Positions 8,197 to 16,528 of a stretch of 64,000 nt of DNA are shown one piece after another. The notes below the pieces were generated by a model. The model was not told the origin of the DNA, did not search any database, and worked only from the letters and a program-made list of their open reading frames with translations. Both the position numbers and the translations under genes were made by a program. How positions within the stretch are numbered: position 1 is the first letter of the stretch; the number at the start of each line of letters is the position of its first letter. Origin of the DNA: Cellulomonas timonensis (GTDB taxonomy: Bacteria; Actinomycetota; Actinomycetes; Actinomycetales; Cellulomonadaceae). The DNA is taken from contig NZ_FCOT01000012.1 in the NCBI RefSeq assembly GCF_900046455.1, forward strand, positions 668,017-732,016, read 5' to 3'.

Positions 8197-9186
8197 ATGA
8201 GCGCCGTCCTGACCACCCTCGGCACGATGGGCGCGATCATCGCCCTGGGCTGGCTGCTCGGCAGCCGCCGCACGCTCGGCGAGCACGCACCGGCAGTCCT
8301 CGCGCGCGTCGTCTTCACCGTCGCGACGCCCTGCCTGCTGTTCGTCACCGTCGCGCACGCGGACCTGCGCCTGCTGCTCTCCCGCTCCGCGCTCACCACG
8401 GCGATCAGCACCGCAGTGGTGGCGCTGATCGCCATCGCCGTGCTGCGCGGCCTGTGGCGCCGGCCCGCAGCCGAGGTCACCGTTGGCACGCTCGCGGCCT
8501 CCTACGTCAACGCGGGGAACCTCGGGCTGCCCCTCGCGGTGTACCTGCTGGGCGATGCCGTGGCCGTGGTGCCGACGCTGCTGTTCCAGCTGCTGATCCT
8601 CGCGCCCGTGGCGTTCGCGGTGCTCGACGCGCGGTCCTCCCCCGGCGACGAGACGGCCGGCCTGGAAGGGCTGGCGCCGGACGGCGTGGAGGCGCGGCGC
8701 GGACGCCTCCCGCTCACCCGGATCGCGTGGGGAGTCATCGTCCGCACGGCACGCAACCCGATCATCGTCGGCACGGTGTCCGGGCTGGTGGTGACCGCCC
8801 TGCCATGGACTCTGCCCGAGGAGCTGTACAGCCCGTTCAGCCTGGTGGGCGCCGCCGCCGCGCCCCTCGCGCTGGTGACCTTCGGCATGTCGCTGGCCGT
8901 TCCCCGGCTGACCCGCGAGCGCGCGCCCCGGCGCGACCTGGCGCTGGCGGTGGCGCTGCGCAACCTCGTCGGCCCGGTGCTGGCCTGGCTGGTGGGGACG
9001 CTGCTCGGGCTCACCGGCCAGGCGCTGCTGGCCGTCGTCGCGATGGCCGCGCTGCCCACCGCGCAGAACGTGCTGGTCTACGCCATGCAGTACGGCCGAG
9101 GGCAGGCGCTCGCGCGGGACGCGGGGCTGGCGACCACAATCCTCGCGGCGCCGGCGCTGCTCGTGATCACCGCCCTGCTGGGCTGA
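8197..9186 (+). CDS. AEC family transporter (auxin efflux carrier-like permease)
   Basis: 329-residue integral membrane protein with about ten hydrophobic segments. The central NAGNLGLPLAVYLLGD motif is the signature Asn/Pro crossover region of AEC transporters, a family that moves carboxylates such as malonate or auxin-like acids in plants and bacteria. ATG 8197 was chosen because it begins directly with the first membrane segment (SAVLTTLGTMGAIIALGWLLG). Divergent from the SDR operon and close to the operator at 8112, it might export or import a sugar-acid product. The 3' end overlaps the convergent WYL gene by 20 bp. Confidence 0.85.
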   Translation: MSAVLTTLGTMGAIIALGWLLGSRRTLGEHAPAVLARVVFTVATPCLLFVTVAHADLRLLLSRSALTTAISTAVVALIAIAVLRGLWRRPAAEVTVGTLAASYVNAGNLGLPLAVYLLGDAVAVVPTLLFQLLILAPVAFAVLDARSSPGDETAGLEGLAPDGVEARRGRLPLTRIAWGVIVRTARNPIIVGTVSGLVVTALPWTLPEELYSPFSLVGAAAAPLALVTFGMSLAVPRLTRERAPRRDLALAVALRNLVGPVLAWLVGTLLGLTGQALLAVVAMAALPTAQNVLVYAMQYGRGQALARDAGLATTILAAPALLVITALLG

Positions 9187-10216
9187 CCCGGGCGCCGGCT
9201 GGGCCCGCCGGGGATCCGATCGGGCCCGCCGGCGCGTCGGCGGCGTGCCGGAACCGGGTGGCGAGTTCGCGCGCCGCGTCCCGGAGCGGCTCGGGCCCCA
9301 CGATCTCGAGGTCGCACCCGTGCATGCCCAGCGTCGCGGCCAGCCCTGCCCAGGACCAGGCGCCCGTGACCACGCGACACCTGTCACGCCCGAGCGGCTC
9401 CACCACGGCGCGCGGCCCGGCCCAAGGGGCCACCTGCTCGACGGGCGCATGCAGCACCGCTTCCCCCACGCAGGGCCACTCACCGGAGGCGAACCGCTCG
9501 CCGATGAACGTGGCGACGTCGGGCGCGGGCAGGTCGCGCGGGGTGAAACGCGGCCCGGTGGGAGTGCGCGGCGTCAGGCGGTCGACGCGGAACGTGCGCC
9601 AGTCGTCACGCTCGAGGTCCCAGGCCACGAGGTACCAGCGCCCGTTCCAGGTGACGAGGTGATGCGGCTCGACCCGGCGCGGCGGCGCGGTCTCCGGAAG
9701 CCCGTCGGCGTCCTGGCCGCGCGCCACGTAGTCGAATCGCAGCACCTCGCGGGCCCGCACCGCCGCACCGACCGCCATGAGGCGGTCCACGTCGACCGTC
9801 GCGCGCTCGGCGCCGGGCCTGCCGACCGCGGTGACCTGCAGCGCGTCGACCCGGGCGCGGAGCCGGGGCGGCATCACCTGGCGAACGGTGGTGAGGGCGC
9901 GCAGGGCCGCCTCGTCGATCCCGTCGATCCCCGTGGCAGCGGTCTGCAGCGCGACGGTGACGGCCACGGCCTGCTCGTCGTCGAAGAGCAGCGGCGGCAT
10001 GTGCGCGCCCGCGTCGAGCCGGTAGCCGCCGTCGGGCCCCTTGACCGCGCGCACTGGGTAGCCGAGGCCGCGCAGCCGGTCGATGTCGCGCCGCACGGTG
10101 CGCGACGTGACGCCCAGGCGCTCCGCGAGCGCGTCGCCCGGCCAGTCCCGGCGGGCCTGCAGCAGCGAGAGCAGCGCCAGCAACCGGGCGGATGTCGTGG
10201 AGGCGTCGATGGCCAT
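9167..10216 (-). CDS. HTH/WYL domain transcriptional regulator (YafY type)
   Basis: 349-residue regulator. The N-terminal HTH_11-type helix-turn-helix (DALAERLGVTSRTVRRDIDRLRGLGYPV, about residues 24-51) is followed by GPDGGYRLDAG and a C-terminal WYL domain. In the WYL box, HHLVTWNGRWYLVAWDLERDDWRTFRVDRL replaces the canonical Trp-Tyr-Leu in order. WYL domains sense ligands, often nucleotides or nucleic acid. Start 10216 gives MAIDASTTSARLLALL, immediately before the DNA-binding domain. It is divergent from an ABC exporter with a perfect inverted repeat between them, so it probably controls that operon and itself. Confidence 0.88.
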   Translation of the reverse strand: MAIDASTTSARLLALLSLLQARRDWPGDALAERLGVTSRTVRRDIDRLRGLGYPVRAVKGPDGGYRLDAGAHMPPLLFDDEQAVAVTVALQTAATGIDGIDEAALRALTTVRQVMPPRLRARVDALQVTAVGRPGAERATVDVDRLMAVGAAVRAREVLRFDYVARGQDADGLPETAPPRRVEPHHLVTWNGRWYLVAWDLERDDWRTFRVDRLTPRTPTGPRFTPRDLPAPDVATFIGERFASGEWPCVGEAVLHAPVEQVAPWAGPRAVVEPLGRDRCRVVTGAWSWAGLAATLGMHGCDLEIVGPEPLRDAARELATRFRHAADAPAGPIGSPAGPAGARVSPAGR

Positions 10217-10240
10217 GAGCCCAGCATCCCATCGAGTAGA

Positions 10241-10255
10241 GGACAGCACCTGTCC
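10241..10255. promoter_or_regulatory. Candidate WYL-regulator operator
   Basis: GGACAG-CAC-CTGTCC is a perfect 6-bp inverted repeat with a 3-base spacer, in the 91-bp gap between the WYL regulator and the ABC exporter operon. Its position suits autoregulation and control of the exporter. Confidence 0.4.
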
Positions 10256-10307
10256 GGTACTGGCGGCAGTGTGGGAAGAACCACCAGCCGCCCACCCAGG
10301 AGCAGCC

Positions 10308-11387
10308 ATGATCCGCACCCGAGGGCTCACCAAGGACTTCACCGTGAGCCGCACCCACACCGTCCATGCCGTGCGCGGCATCGACCTGGATATCGCCGCC
10401 GGGGAGCTCGTCGCCGTGCTCGGCCCCAACGGCGCCGGCAAGACGACGACGATGCGCATGCTCACCACGCTCATCCGCCCCACCTCAGGCTCCGCGCACG
10501 TCGCCGGGCTCGACGTCACCGCGCGACCCGCCGAGGTCCGCCGGCGCATCGGCTATGTGGGCCAGGGGAACGGCGCCGGCCACAACCAGCGGGCTCGCGA
10601 CGAGATCGTCACCCAGGGCGTCATCTACGGGCTCGACCGCCGGGCCGCGCGCCAACGGGCCGACGACCTGGTCGACGCGCTCGACCTCACGGACTTCGCC
10701 GCCCACAAGGTCGCCGACCTGTCCGGTGGCCAACGGCGGCGGCTCGACGTGGCGCTCGGGCTGGTGCACGCCCCGCGCCTGCTCTTCCTCGACGAGCCGT
10801 CCACCGGCCTGGACCCGCACAACCGCGCCAACCTGTGGGAGCACATCCTGCGGCTGCGCGCCCAGTACGACATGACCATCGCGCTGACCACGCACTACCT
10901 CGACGAGGCCGACACGATGGCCGATCGCGTGGTGATCGTCGACCACGGCCGGATCATCGCCGACGACACCGCGAGCGCCCTCAAGCGGGACCTCGCCGGG
11001 GACCGGGTCGAGGTGCGCACCGCCGCCGGGGACGGGCTCCCCGGATCGGCGGCGCCACCCGAGGCGGCCCAGGTCGCCGCGCTCCTCGAACGCCTGCCGG
11101 GCGCGCGTGAGGTGGCGGTGGACGGCGCCCGCGTGACCGCCCGCGTGGCCGACAGCGCGACGGCCGTCCCGGAGATCGTCCGGGCAGCCGCCGGCCTCGG
11201 CGTCGTGATCTCCACCGCCACCGGGATCACGCCGACACTGGACGACGTCTTCCTCAACCTCACCGGCCGCAGCCTGCGCGAGACCCACTCGGACGGCGCC
11301 GACACCAGCCCCGCGGACGCCGCGCCCGCCACCACGCACGCACCCACAGACCGCGACGCCCTCGTCGCCGGGAAGGACGCACGATGA
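10308..11387 (+). CDS. ABC transporter ATP-binding protein, daunorubicin-resistance (DrrA) type
   Basis: 359-residue ATPase of an ABC-2 exporter. It shows Walker A GPNGAGKTTT (about residues 43-52), signature LSGGQRRRLDVALGL, Walker B LLFLDEPSTGLDP and switch TTHYLDEAD. A C-terminal DUF4162-like extension follows, with the TPTLDDVFLNLTGR motif typical of DrrA proteins. It would power efflux of a drug or lipid through the permease encoded next. A CCAGGAG ribosome site precedes ATG 10308. The last codons overlap the permease start (ATGA), so the two are translationally coupled. The divergent WYL regulator probably governs it. Confidence 0.93.
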   Translation: MIRTRGLTKDFTVSRTHTVHAVRGIDLDIAAGELVAVLGPNGAGKTTTMRMLTTLIRPTSGSAHVAGLDVTARPAEVRRRIGYVGQGNGAGHNQRARDEIVTQGVIYGLDRRAARQRADDLVDALDLTDFAAHKVADLSGGQRRRLDVALGLVHAPRLLFLDEPSTGLDPHNRANLWEHILRLRAQYDMTIALTTHYLDEADTMADRVVIVDHGRIIADDTASALKRDLAGDRVEVRTAAGDGLPGSAAPPEAAQVAALLERLPGAREVAVDGARVTARVADSATAVPEIVRAAAGLGVVISTATGITPTLDDVFLNLTGRSLRETHSDGADTSPADAAPATTHAPTDRDALVAGKDAR

Positions 11388-12187
11388 GCCGCCTCGACAC
11401 CGCCTCCCACCCCACCCCAGCCCGCCGCGGAATCGTCGGCGACAGCATGATCGTGCTGGTCCGTGAACTGCGCCCCGTGGTGCGCGAGCCGTTCTCGCTG
11501 ATCTTCGGCCTGGTCCAGCCGCTCGTCTTCCTCGGGCTGTTCGGCCCGCTCCTGGCGGGCTCCGTCGGCGGGGGCGTCCCGGGCGCCGACGTGTGGCAGT
11601 GGTTCGTCCCGGGGATCCTGGTGATGATCACGCTGTTCGGCTGCTCCACCACGGGCGCGAACCTGCAGATGGAGATGCAGACCGGCGCCCATGAGCGGCT
11701 CCTGGTCACCCCGCTGTCCCGCTCCTCGCAGCTCACGGGCCGCTCACTCAAGGAGATGGCCCCGCTCGTGGTGCAGGCCCTCATCGTGGTGCTGGTGATG
11801 ATCCCGTTCGGCTTCGCGCCGAATCCCGCGGGCGCGGTCCTGGGGCTCGCGCTGCTGGCCGTGCTGGGCGTCGGGCTCGGGTCGTTGAGCTACGCGCTCG
11901 CGCTGGCCGTCCGCAAGCAGGAGTGGATGTTCTGGGCCGTGCAGCAGACGGTGCTGTTCCCGGCGATGATCCTCTCGGGGTTGCTGCTCCCCCTGGACTC
12001 CGGCCCGCGCTGGATGCAGGTCGCCGCGCTGGTCAACCCGCTGACGTACGTGGTCGACGCGGAGCGCTCGCTGTTCGCCGGGGACATCCTCAGCTCCACG
12101 GCGGCCTGGGGCGCCGTCGCCGCGCTGCTCACGGCCGGGCTGGGCCTCGCGGTGGGCATCCGCGCCATCCACCGCAGCACCGACTGA
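11384..12187 (+). CDS. ABC-2 type transporter permease (DrrB type)
   Basis: 267-residue membrane protein with six predicted hydrophobic spans, beginning near residue 40 (FSLIFGLVQPLVFLGLFGPLL). It carries the ABC-2 family pattern around MQTGAHERLLVTPLSRSS and AMILSGLLLPLDSGP followed by NPLTYVVDAERS. It forms the channel partner of the upstream ATPase. The ATG overlaps the ATPase stop by 4 bases. A strong hairpin at 12195-12230 ends the operon. Confidence 0.92.
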   Translation: MSRLDTASHPTPARRGIVGDSMIVLVRELRPVVREPFSLIFGLVQPLVFLGLFGPLLAGSVGGGVPGADVWQWFVPGILVMITLFGCSTTGANLQMEMQTGAHERLLVTPLSRSSQLTGRSLKEMAPLVVQALIVVLVMIPFGFAPNPAGAVLGLALLAVLGVGLGSLSYALALAVRKQEWMFWAVQQTVLFPAMILSGLLLPLDSGPRWMQVAALVNPLTYVVDAERSLFAGDILSSTAAWGAVAALLTAGLGLAVGIRAIHRSTD

Positions 12188-12194
12188 GCCGTTC

Positions 12195-12230
12195 TCCGCC
12201 CGCCGGGCGCATAGCGCATCGGCGGGCGGA
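12195..12230 (+). terminator. Terminator of the ABC exporter operon
   Basis: Perfect 11-bp inverted repeat (TCCGCCCGCCG at 12195-12205 and its complement at 12220-12230) with a 14-base loop, starting 7 bases after the permease stop. Confidence 0.7.
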
Positions 12231-12267
12231 TGATGTGCGTCGCAGGCGGGCCTGGCACGATCAGCGT

Positions 12268-12660
12268 GTGAACGATGACGCTCGCGACGCACGCGCACCA
12301 GAGGGCGGGATCCCCGCACGGGTCAGATCCGCCCTCTCCTCACTGCCCGGACCTGTGCGCTGGGTCGCCGTCGCCGTGGTCGGGGTGGCGCTGATCCTGG
12401 CCGGCATCGCGATGCTGGTGCTCCCCGGGCCGGGCTGGCTCGCCATCTTCGCCGGGCTGGCGGTGCTCGCTGCGGAGTTCACCTGGGCGGCGAAATTGCT
12501 GGGCCGGATGAACTCCGTCGCCCTGCGACTGTGGCACATGGTGCTCGGCTGGTTCGGGCGCAGGCCCGCGCCCCAGCCGGAGCCGGAGCCGGAGCCCGAC
12601 GCAGCCGATCCCGACGCCACTGGCCCCAGCGCGACGACCGGGCGCGACACCACCCCCTAG
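12268..12660 (+). CDS. PGPGW-motif small transmembrane protein (TIGR02611-like)
   Basis: 130-residue membrane protein. Two adjacent hydrophobic helices (WVAVAVVGVALILAGIAMLV and LAIFAGLAVLAAEF) are joined by the LPGPGWL motif that defines the family, found widely in actinobacteria with unknown function. The C-terminal tail is Pro/Glu/Asp rich with a PEPEPEP run. The GTG start at 12268 follows the exporter terminator, and nothing suggests co-transcription with it. Confidence 0.78.
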   Translation: MNDDARDARAPEGGIPARVRSALSSLPGPVRWVAVAVVGVALILAGIAMLVLPGPGWLAIFAGLAVLAAEFTWAAKLLGRMNSVALRLWHMVLGWFGRRPAPQPEPEPEPDAADPDATGPSATTGRDTTP

Positions 12661-12675
12661 CCCGGGCCTGGCGTG

Positions 12676-13005
12676 CTATTTGCCGCGCAGCCCGATCGGG
12701 TTGCCGTCGGAGTCCGCCAGCACACAGACCCTGGCCTCGGGCGCCACCTGCGTCGGGGCGCTGCGCTCGGTGGCGCCGGCGGCGAGCAGTGCCGCGCGCG
12801 CGGCGTCGAGGTCCTCGACGTCGACGTACGCCACCGGCCCCCCGGTGGGGTCGCCCGGCGCCAGGCTGACCTCGAAGCCGCCCACGTTGTAGCCGACGTA
12901 GTACGGCTGATCGGTGTGCGGCGTGCCGAGCAGCGCGCCGTAGACGGATTTCGCGGCGTCCAGGTCGGACACCGGGACCACAAGGCTGCGGATCGCTGGG
13001 CTCAT
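12676..13005 (-). CDS. VOC (glyoxalase/bleomycin-resistance) family protein
   Basis: 109-residue single-domain vicinal-oxygen-chelate fold protein. The sequence shows the beta-alpha-beta-beta-beta repeat with VPVSDLDAAKSVYGALLG at the N-terminus and VCVLADSDGNPIGLRG at the C-terminus. Metal ligands of true glyoxalases are not evident, so a binding or resistance role, or an unknown small-molecule reaction, is possible. It is downstream of, and co-directional with, an MFS permease gene across a 111-bp gap. Confidence 0.82.
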   Translation of the reverse strand: MSPAIRSLVVPVSDLDAAKSVYGALLGTPHTDQPYYVGYNVGGFEVSLAPGDPTGGPVAYVDVEDLDAARAALLAAGATERSAPTQVAPEARVCVLADSDGNPIGLRGK

Positions 13006-13116
13006 GCGCTTCTCCTCCGGGCGCTGCGGGGATCGTCCCAGCGAGCGTATCCACCGGAAACGACATCCACCGGTTGGCCCGATGCCGCCGACCGACGCCG
13101 CAGGCGAGCCCGGCGG

Positions 13117-14340
13117 TCACCGCGTTGGGGCGGCCGCCTGCTCGTCGGCGTGGACGGCTGTGGGCACGAGCCGGCCCCGCAGCACGGCCACCACCACGGC
13201 GACCGCGAGCGCGCAGGCGACCACCACGAGCAGAGACGCGCGCAGGCTGACCGCATGGGCGACGCCGCCGATGAACGGCGGCGCGATGAGCTGGGCGGGC
13301 CATGCCCCGAGCGCCACCAGCGCGACCCCGCGGCCCGGCGGCAGCCCGGGGAGTCCGCCCGCCAGGCTGTAGATCGTCGGGACGATTGACGACAGCCCCA
13401 GCCCAGCGATCGCGAACCCGGCGATGGCGCCCGCGGTGGTGTGGGTCGCCAGGGCGAGGCCCACTCCGGTGGCCGCGACGACCCCGCTGCCGACCAGCAT
13501 GCGCACGGTGCCGACCCGGAACCGCACCCGGTCACCGAACAACCGGCCCACGACCATCGCCAGCGCGAAGCCGGCATACGTGGCGGCGGGCCAGGCGCCG
13601 AGGGCCCCCACCGACTCGCGCGTGTAGATCGCGCTCCAGTTCGCCGAGACGCCCTCGGCGAAGAGGGCCAGGAACGCCATCCGGGCCAGCAGGGCCAGGC
13701 CCTGCGTGGGGCGCGGGCGGGCGCTCCCCGCCGACGATTCCCCGGCTGGCTCGGCAGGCAGCCGCCGGGCGGCGAACCCGAGGCCCACGGCCAGCAACGT
13801 GGAGGTGAGGGCGAACTGGTGGAACGGGGACACGTCGGCGGCGGCGGCGCCAGCGCCGAGGAGCGCGCCACCGAGCGCGCCGATGCTGAAGCAGGCGTGG
13901 AAGGACGTGAGGATCGGCCGGCCGTAGGCCTTCTCGACGGCGACGGCCTGCGCGTTCATCGGCGCCTGCAGCATCCCGATCGCGGCGCCTTGCACCAACA
14001 AGCCCGCGGCGAGCTGCCAGGGGTGGCCGGCCAGCGCGTTGACGACTGGCGCCACCACCACGAACGGCGCGGCGACCAGCGAGAGCCGGCGCGGACCGGC
14101 CCGCACGATGAGCACCGCGACGAGCAGCATCGAGCCGAGCACCCCGACGGCCGAGGCGATGTTGATCGTCCCCCAGGTCGCGTCGTCGGCGGCCAGCGCG
14201 GCCTTCACGTCGGGCACCCGCGACGCCCACCCGCCGATCACGAGTCCCGCGAGCGTGAACAGGAACGTCACGCTCCAGCGCGCGTGCCGGAGGCTCAGCT
14301 CGATGGGCTCGACGGTGTCAGCGGGCGCGGGTGAGGGCAT
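13117..14340 (-). CDS. MFS transporter
   Basis: 407-residue major facilitator protein with about twelve hydrophobic segments. Cues are GGWASRVPDVKAAL in the first loop, AAIGMLQAPMNAQAVAVEK and the SFHACFSIGALGGALLGAGAAAADVSP region in TM4-5. The pattern resembles the FucP-like/YbjJ-type group, whose substrates are mostly unassigned. Start 14340 gives MPSPAPADTVEPIELS, a short cytosolic tail before TM1. Another, unrelated MFS gene lies immediately upstream on the same strand. Confidence 0.86.
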   Translation of the reverse strand: MPSPAPADTVEPIELSLRHARWSVTFLFTLAGLVIGGWASRVPDVKAALAADDATWGTINIASAVGVLGSMLLVAVLIVRAGPRRLSLVAAPFVVVAPVVNALAGHPWQLAAGLLVQGAAIGMLQAPMNAQAVAVEKAYGRPILTSFHACFSIGALGGALLGAGAAAADVSPFHQFALTSTLLAVGLGFAARRLPAEPAGESSAGSARPRPTQGLALLARMAFLALFAEGVSANWSAIYTRESVGALGAWPAATYAGFALAMVVGRLFGDRVRFRVGTVRMLVGSGVVAATGVGLALATHTTAGAIAGFAIAGLGLSSIVPTIYSLAGGLPGLPPGRGVALVALGAWPAQLIAPPFIGGVAHAVSLRASLLVVVACALAVAVVVAVLRGRLVPTAVHADEQAAAPTR

Positions 14341-14415
14341 CCGCGCAACGTATCCAGCCGGTGACCAGCGGACACGCTGATTTCGCTCAGCGGACGGAAG
14401 TCGCGGCGGCCGCGC

Positions 14416-15729
14416 TCAGTGCTCCGGCGCCACCGCCACCCGATCGGCGTCAGGCTCGACCCCCGGCGCCGCTGCCCGCCGTGCCAGCACCGCCCACACG
14501 GCCGCGCACACCACCAGCACCAACGGGAAGACCGCGGCGCCCAGCAGACCCACCCGCAGGCCCGAGCCGCCGTCGCCGGGCAGGGCGCCGGCCAGCGAGC
14601 CGAGCATCCCGGTGGACGTGGCGCTCAGGTCGGCGACCGCGCCGGTGAGCCACGGGCCGACGGCGCCGCCGAGGTCGCCCATCACGGCCAGCACCGCGAA
14701 CATCGCGGCGCCCCCGAGCGGGAACCGCGCGGCGGCCAGGCTGAACGTGCCCGGCCACATGATGCTCACGGCGAGCCCGCACAGCGCGCAGGCCGCGAGG
14801 CTCACCACGGCATTCGGCGACAGCGTGGCGACGAGGTAGCAGACCACCGACAGCGAGCCCGCGCCGATCATCGTGGGCGCCAGCGGGATGCGCGCGCCCC
14901 ACAGCCCGTAGACGATCCGCCCGATGCCCATGAGCACGGCGAACAGCCCCGGACCGGCCAGGTCGCCCCAGGCCTTCGTGACCCCCAGCGACGTCTCCGC
15001 GAAGAATGAGGACCACTGCGACATGGTGAGCTCGGCGGCGCCAGCCGTCATCATCAGCACCAGGGCGCACACGAACGCGGGGGCGCCGAACAGCGAGCGC
15101 AGCGACATGCGGTGCTCCTCGGGCACCGTGGCGGGCAGCGGCACCCGGAGGAACATGACGAAGTTGATCGCGGGCACCACGGCCCAGATCAGCGGCAGCA
15201 CCTGCCACGAGCCGAAGCCGGTCATCGCGAGCACGGCGGTGGTGCCGCCGACCACTGCCACCTGCCCCCAGCAGTAGAACGAGTGCAGCAGGCTCATCGC
15301 GGCGGCCTTGCCCTCCTGCGGGCTGGGCAGCGCGTCGACGACGGGGCTGATCATCACCTCGAGCAGTCCGCCGCCGATGGCGTACACGACCACCGCGACG
15401 CACAGGCCGATGTACGGCGTCGGGGCGATGCCCGGCGCCACCGACAGCAGCACCAGGCCGAGGACGGCCAGCGCGTGGGCCAGCACGAGGGGGATGCGGT
15501 AGCCGATCCGATCGGCGAACCGCACGGCGGCGAGGTCGGTGAGCAGCTGGACGCCGAAGTTCAGCAGCACCAGCCGGCCCAGCATCTCCACCGGCACGTC
15601 GTAGGAGGTCTGGAAGACGATGAACAGCAGCGGCGCGAGATTGTTGACGATCGCCTGGGTGACGAAGCCCGTGTAGCAGGCGCGGCGGGTCGACGTGTAG
15701 GTCAGGGGCCGGTCGGCGCGACGCCTCAC
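14416..15729 (-). CDS. MFS transporter (second permease)
   Basis: 437-residue MFS permease with twelve hydrophobic segments and characteristic YTSTRRACYTGFVTQ then NNLAPLLF at the N-terminus, as in a group of actinobacterial sugar/unknown permeases. The GTG at 15729 is preferred over an in-frame ATG at 15807. The longer version would place a perfect hairpin (15781-15800) inside the gene and add a charged, unconserved leader. It is separated by 75 bp from the next MFS gene on the same strand. Substrate unknown. Confidence 0.82.
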   Translation of the reverse strand: MRRRADRPLTYTSTRRACYTGFVTQAIVNNLAPLLFIVFQTSYDVPVEMLGRLVLLNFGVQLLTDLAAVRFADRIGYRIPLVLAHALAVLGLVLLSVAPGIAPTPYIGLCVAVVVYAIGGGLLEVMISPVVDALPSPQEGKAAAMSLLHSFYCWGQVAVVGGTTAVLAMTGFGSWQVLPLIWAVVPAINFVMFLRVPLPATVPEEHRMSLRSLFGAPAFVCALVLMMTAGAAELTMSQWSSFFAETSLGVTKAWGDLAGPGLFAVLMGIGRIVYGLWGARIPLAPTMIGAGSLSVVCYLVATLSPNAVVSLAACALCGLAVSIMWPGTFSLAAARFPLGGAAMFAVLAVMGDLGGAVGPWLTGAVADLSATSTGMLGSLAGALPGDGGSGLRVGLLGAAVFPLVLVVCAAVWAVLARRAAAPGVEPDADRVAVAPEH

Positions 15730-15780
15730 CGGAGGGACGTGGCGGGGACGGAGTGGGCGCGCATGGGCCGATGCTATCCA

Positions 15781-15800
15781 GCGAGCGACGGGTCGCTCGC
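15781..15800 (-). terminator. Hairpin between lipoprotein and MFS genes
   Basis: Perfect 8-bp inverted repeat GCGAGCGA-CGGG-TCGCTCGC with a 4-base loop. It lies 30 bases after the lipoprotein stop on the reverse strand and likely ends that transcript. Confidence 0.6.
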
Positions 15801-15829
15801 CGGACATGCAGGTCAGCGCCGTGCGCGGG

Positions 15830-16357
15830 TCAGCCGACCTCGGGCACCGTGACGGCTTCGCCGTTGACCGTCGCGGTGAACTGGTAGTCCGGCAGACCGT
15901 CGATCGGGACGACGCTGGTGGTCGGCGCCAGGTCGCGGGTGCAGGGTCGCGGCGCCTCGCCTGGCTCGTACACGGCGGAGATCTGCAGCGTGGTCCGGCG
16001 CTCGTCCCAGGTGGCCGCGACCGGGAGGAGAGGGCAGGTGGAGCTGCCGAAGGTGGTGACGAGCAGCTTGCCGGGCTGATCGGCCCGCAGCACGAGGTTG
16101 ACGGCGGCGTCGTCCTGGGCCCAGGACTCGGCGATCGTCACCGGGGCGGGCGCGGCCTCCGAAGGCGCCGGGTCCGACGACGCGGCCCCTGGCGCAGGGC
16201 TCGTCGGCTTCGGGGCGGCACTCGGCCCCGCGCCGACGTCCACGGCGTCGTCGTCGGGCGCGCACCCGGCCGCCAGCAGCGCCATCGCGAGTGCGACGGC
16301 GGCGAGCATCACCCCGCGCCCATGTCCACGCCCATGCCCATGTCCAGCTCTCGGCAT
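15830..16357 (-). CDS. Putative secreted lipoprotein
   Basis: 175-residue exported protein of no recognised family. The signal peptide has an unusual His/Gly/Arg-rich n-region (GHGHGRGHGRG), a hydrophobic core VMLAAVALAMALLAAGC and a lipobox LAAGC. A low-complexity Ala/Pro/Ser linker follows, then a globular domain with two cysteines (STCPLLP and PRPCTRD) that may pair. Start 16357 was chosen for its GAGGGAGG purine stretch upstream; in-frame ATGs at 16378 and 16393 are alternatives. It is divergent from recQ. Function unknown. Confidence 0.72.
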   Translation of the reverse strand: MPRAGHGHGRGHGRGVMLAAVALAMALLAAGCAPDDDAVDVGAGPSAAPKPTSPAPGAASSDPAPSEAAPAPVTIAESWAQDDAAVNLVLRADQPGKLLVTTFGSSTCPLLPVAATWDERRTTLQISAVYEPGEAPRPCTRDLAPTTSVVPIDGLPDYQFTATVNGEAVTVPEVG

Positions 16358-16528
16358 CTTCCTCACCCTCCCTCGCATCCGGCTCCGACCCATGGTGCAC
16401 CCGGCCACGGCGTCCTGGGGAGCGCGACACGGTGGCCCCAGGCCGAGCGGCGCCGCACGATCTCGCGCCCATCCACGGATTCGGGGGCTCGTCGATGGCG
16501 CATGGGCGACGGCTTCTAGAGTGGTGGC

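Noticed and set aside
15730-15807. Earlier ATG start for the second MFS permease
   Set aside because: It would put a perfect hairpin inside the coding region and add a charged, unconserved leader.
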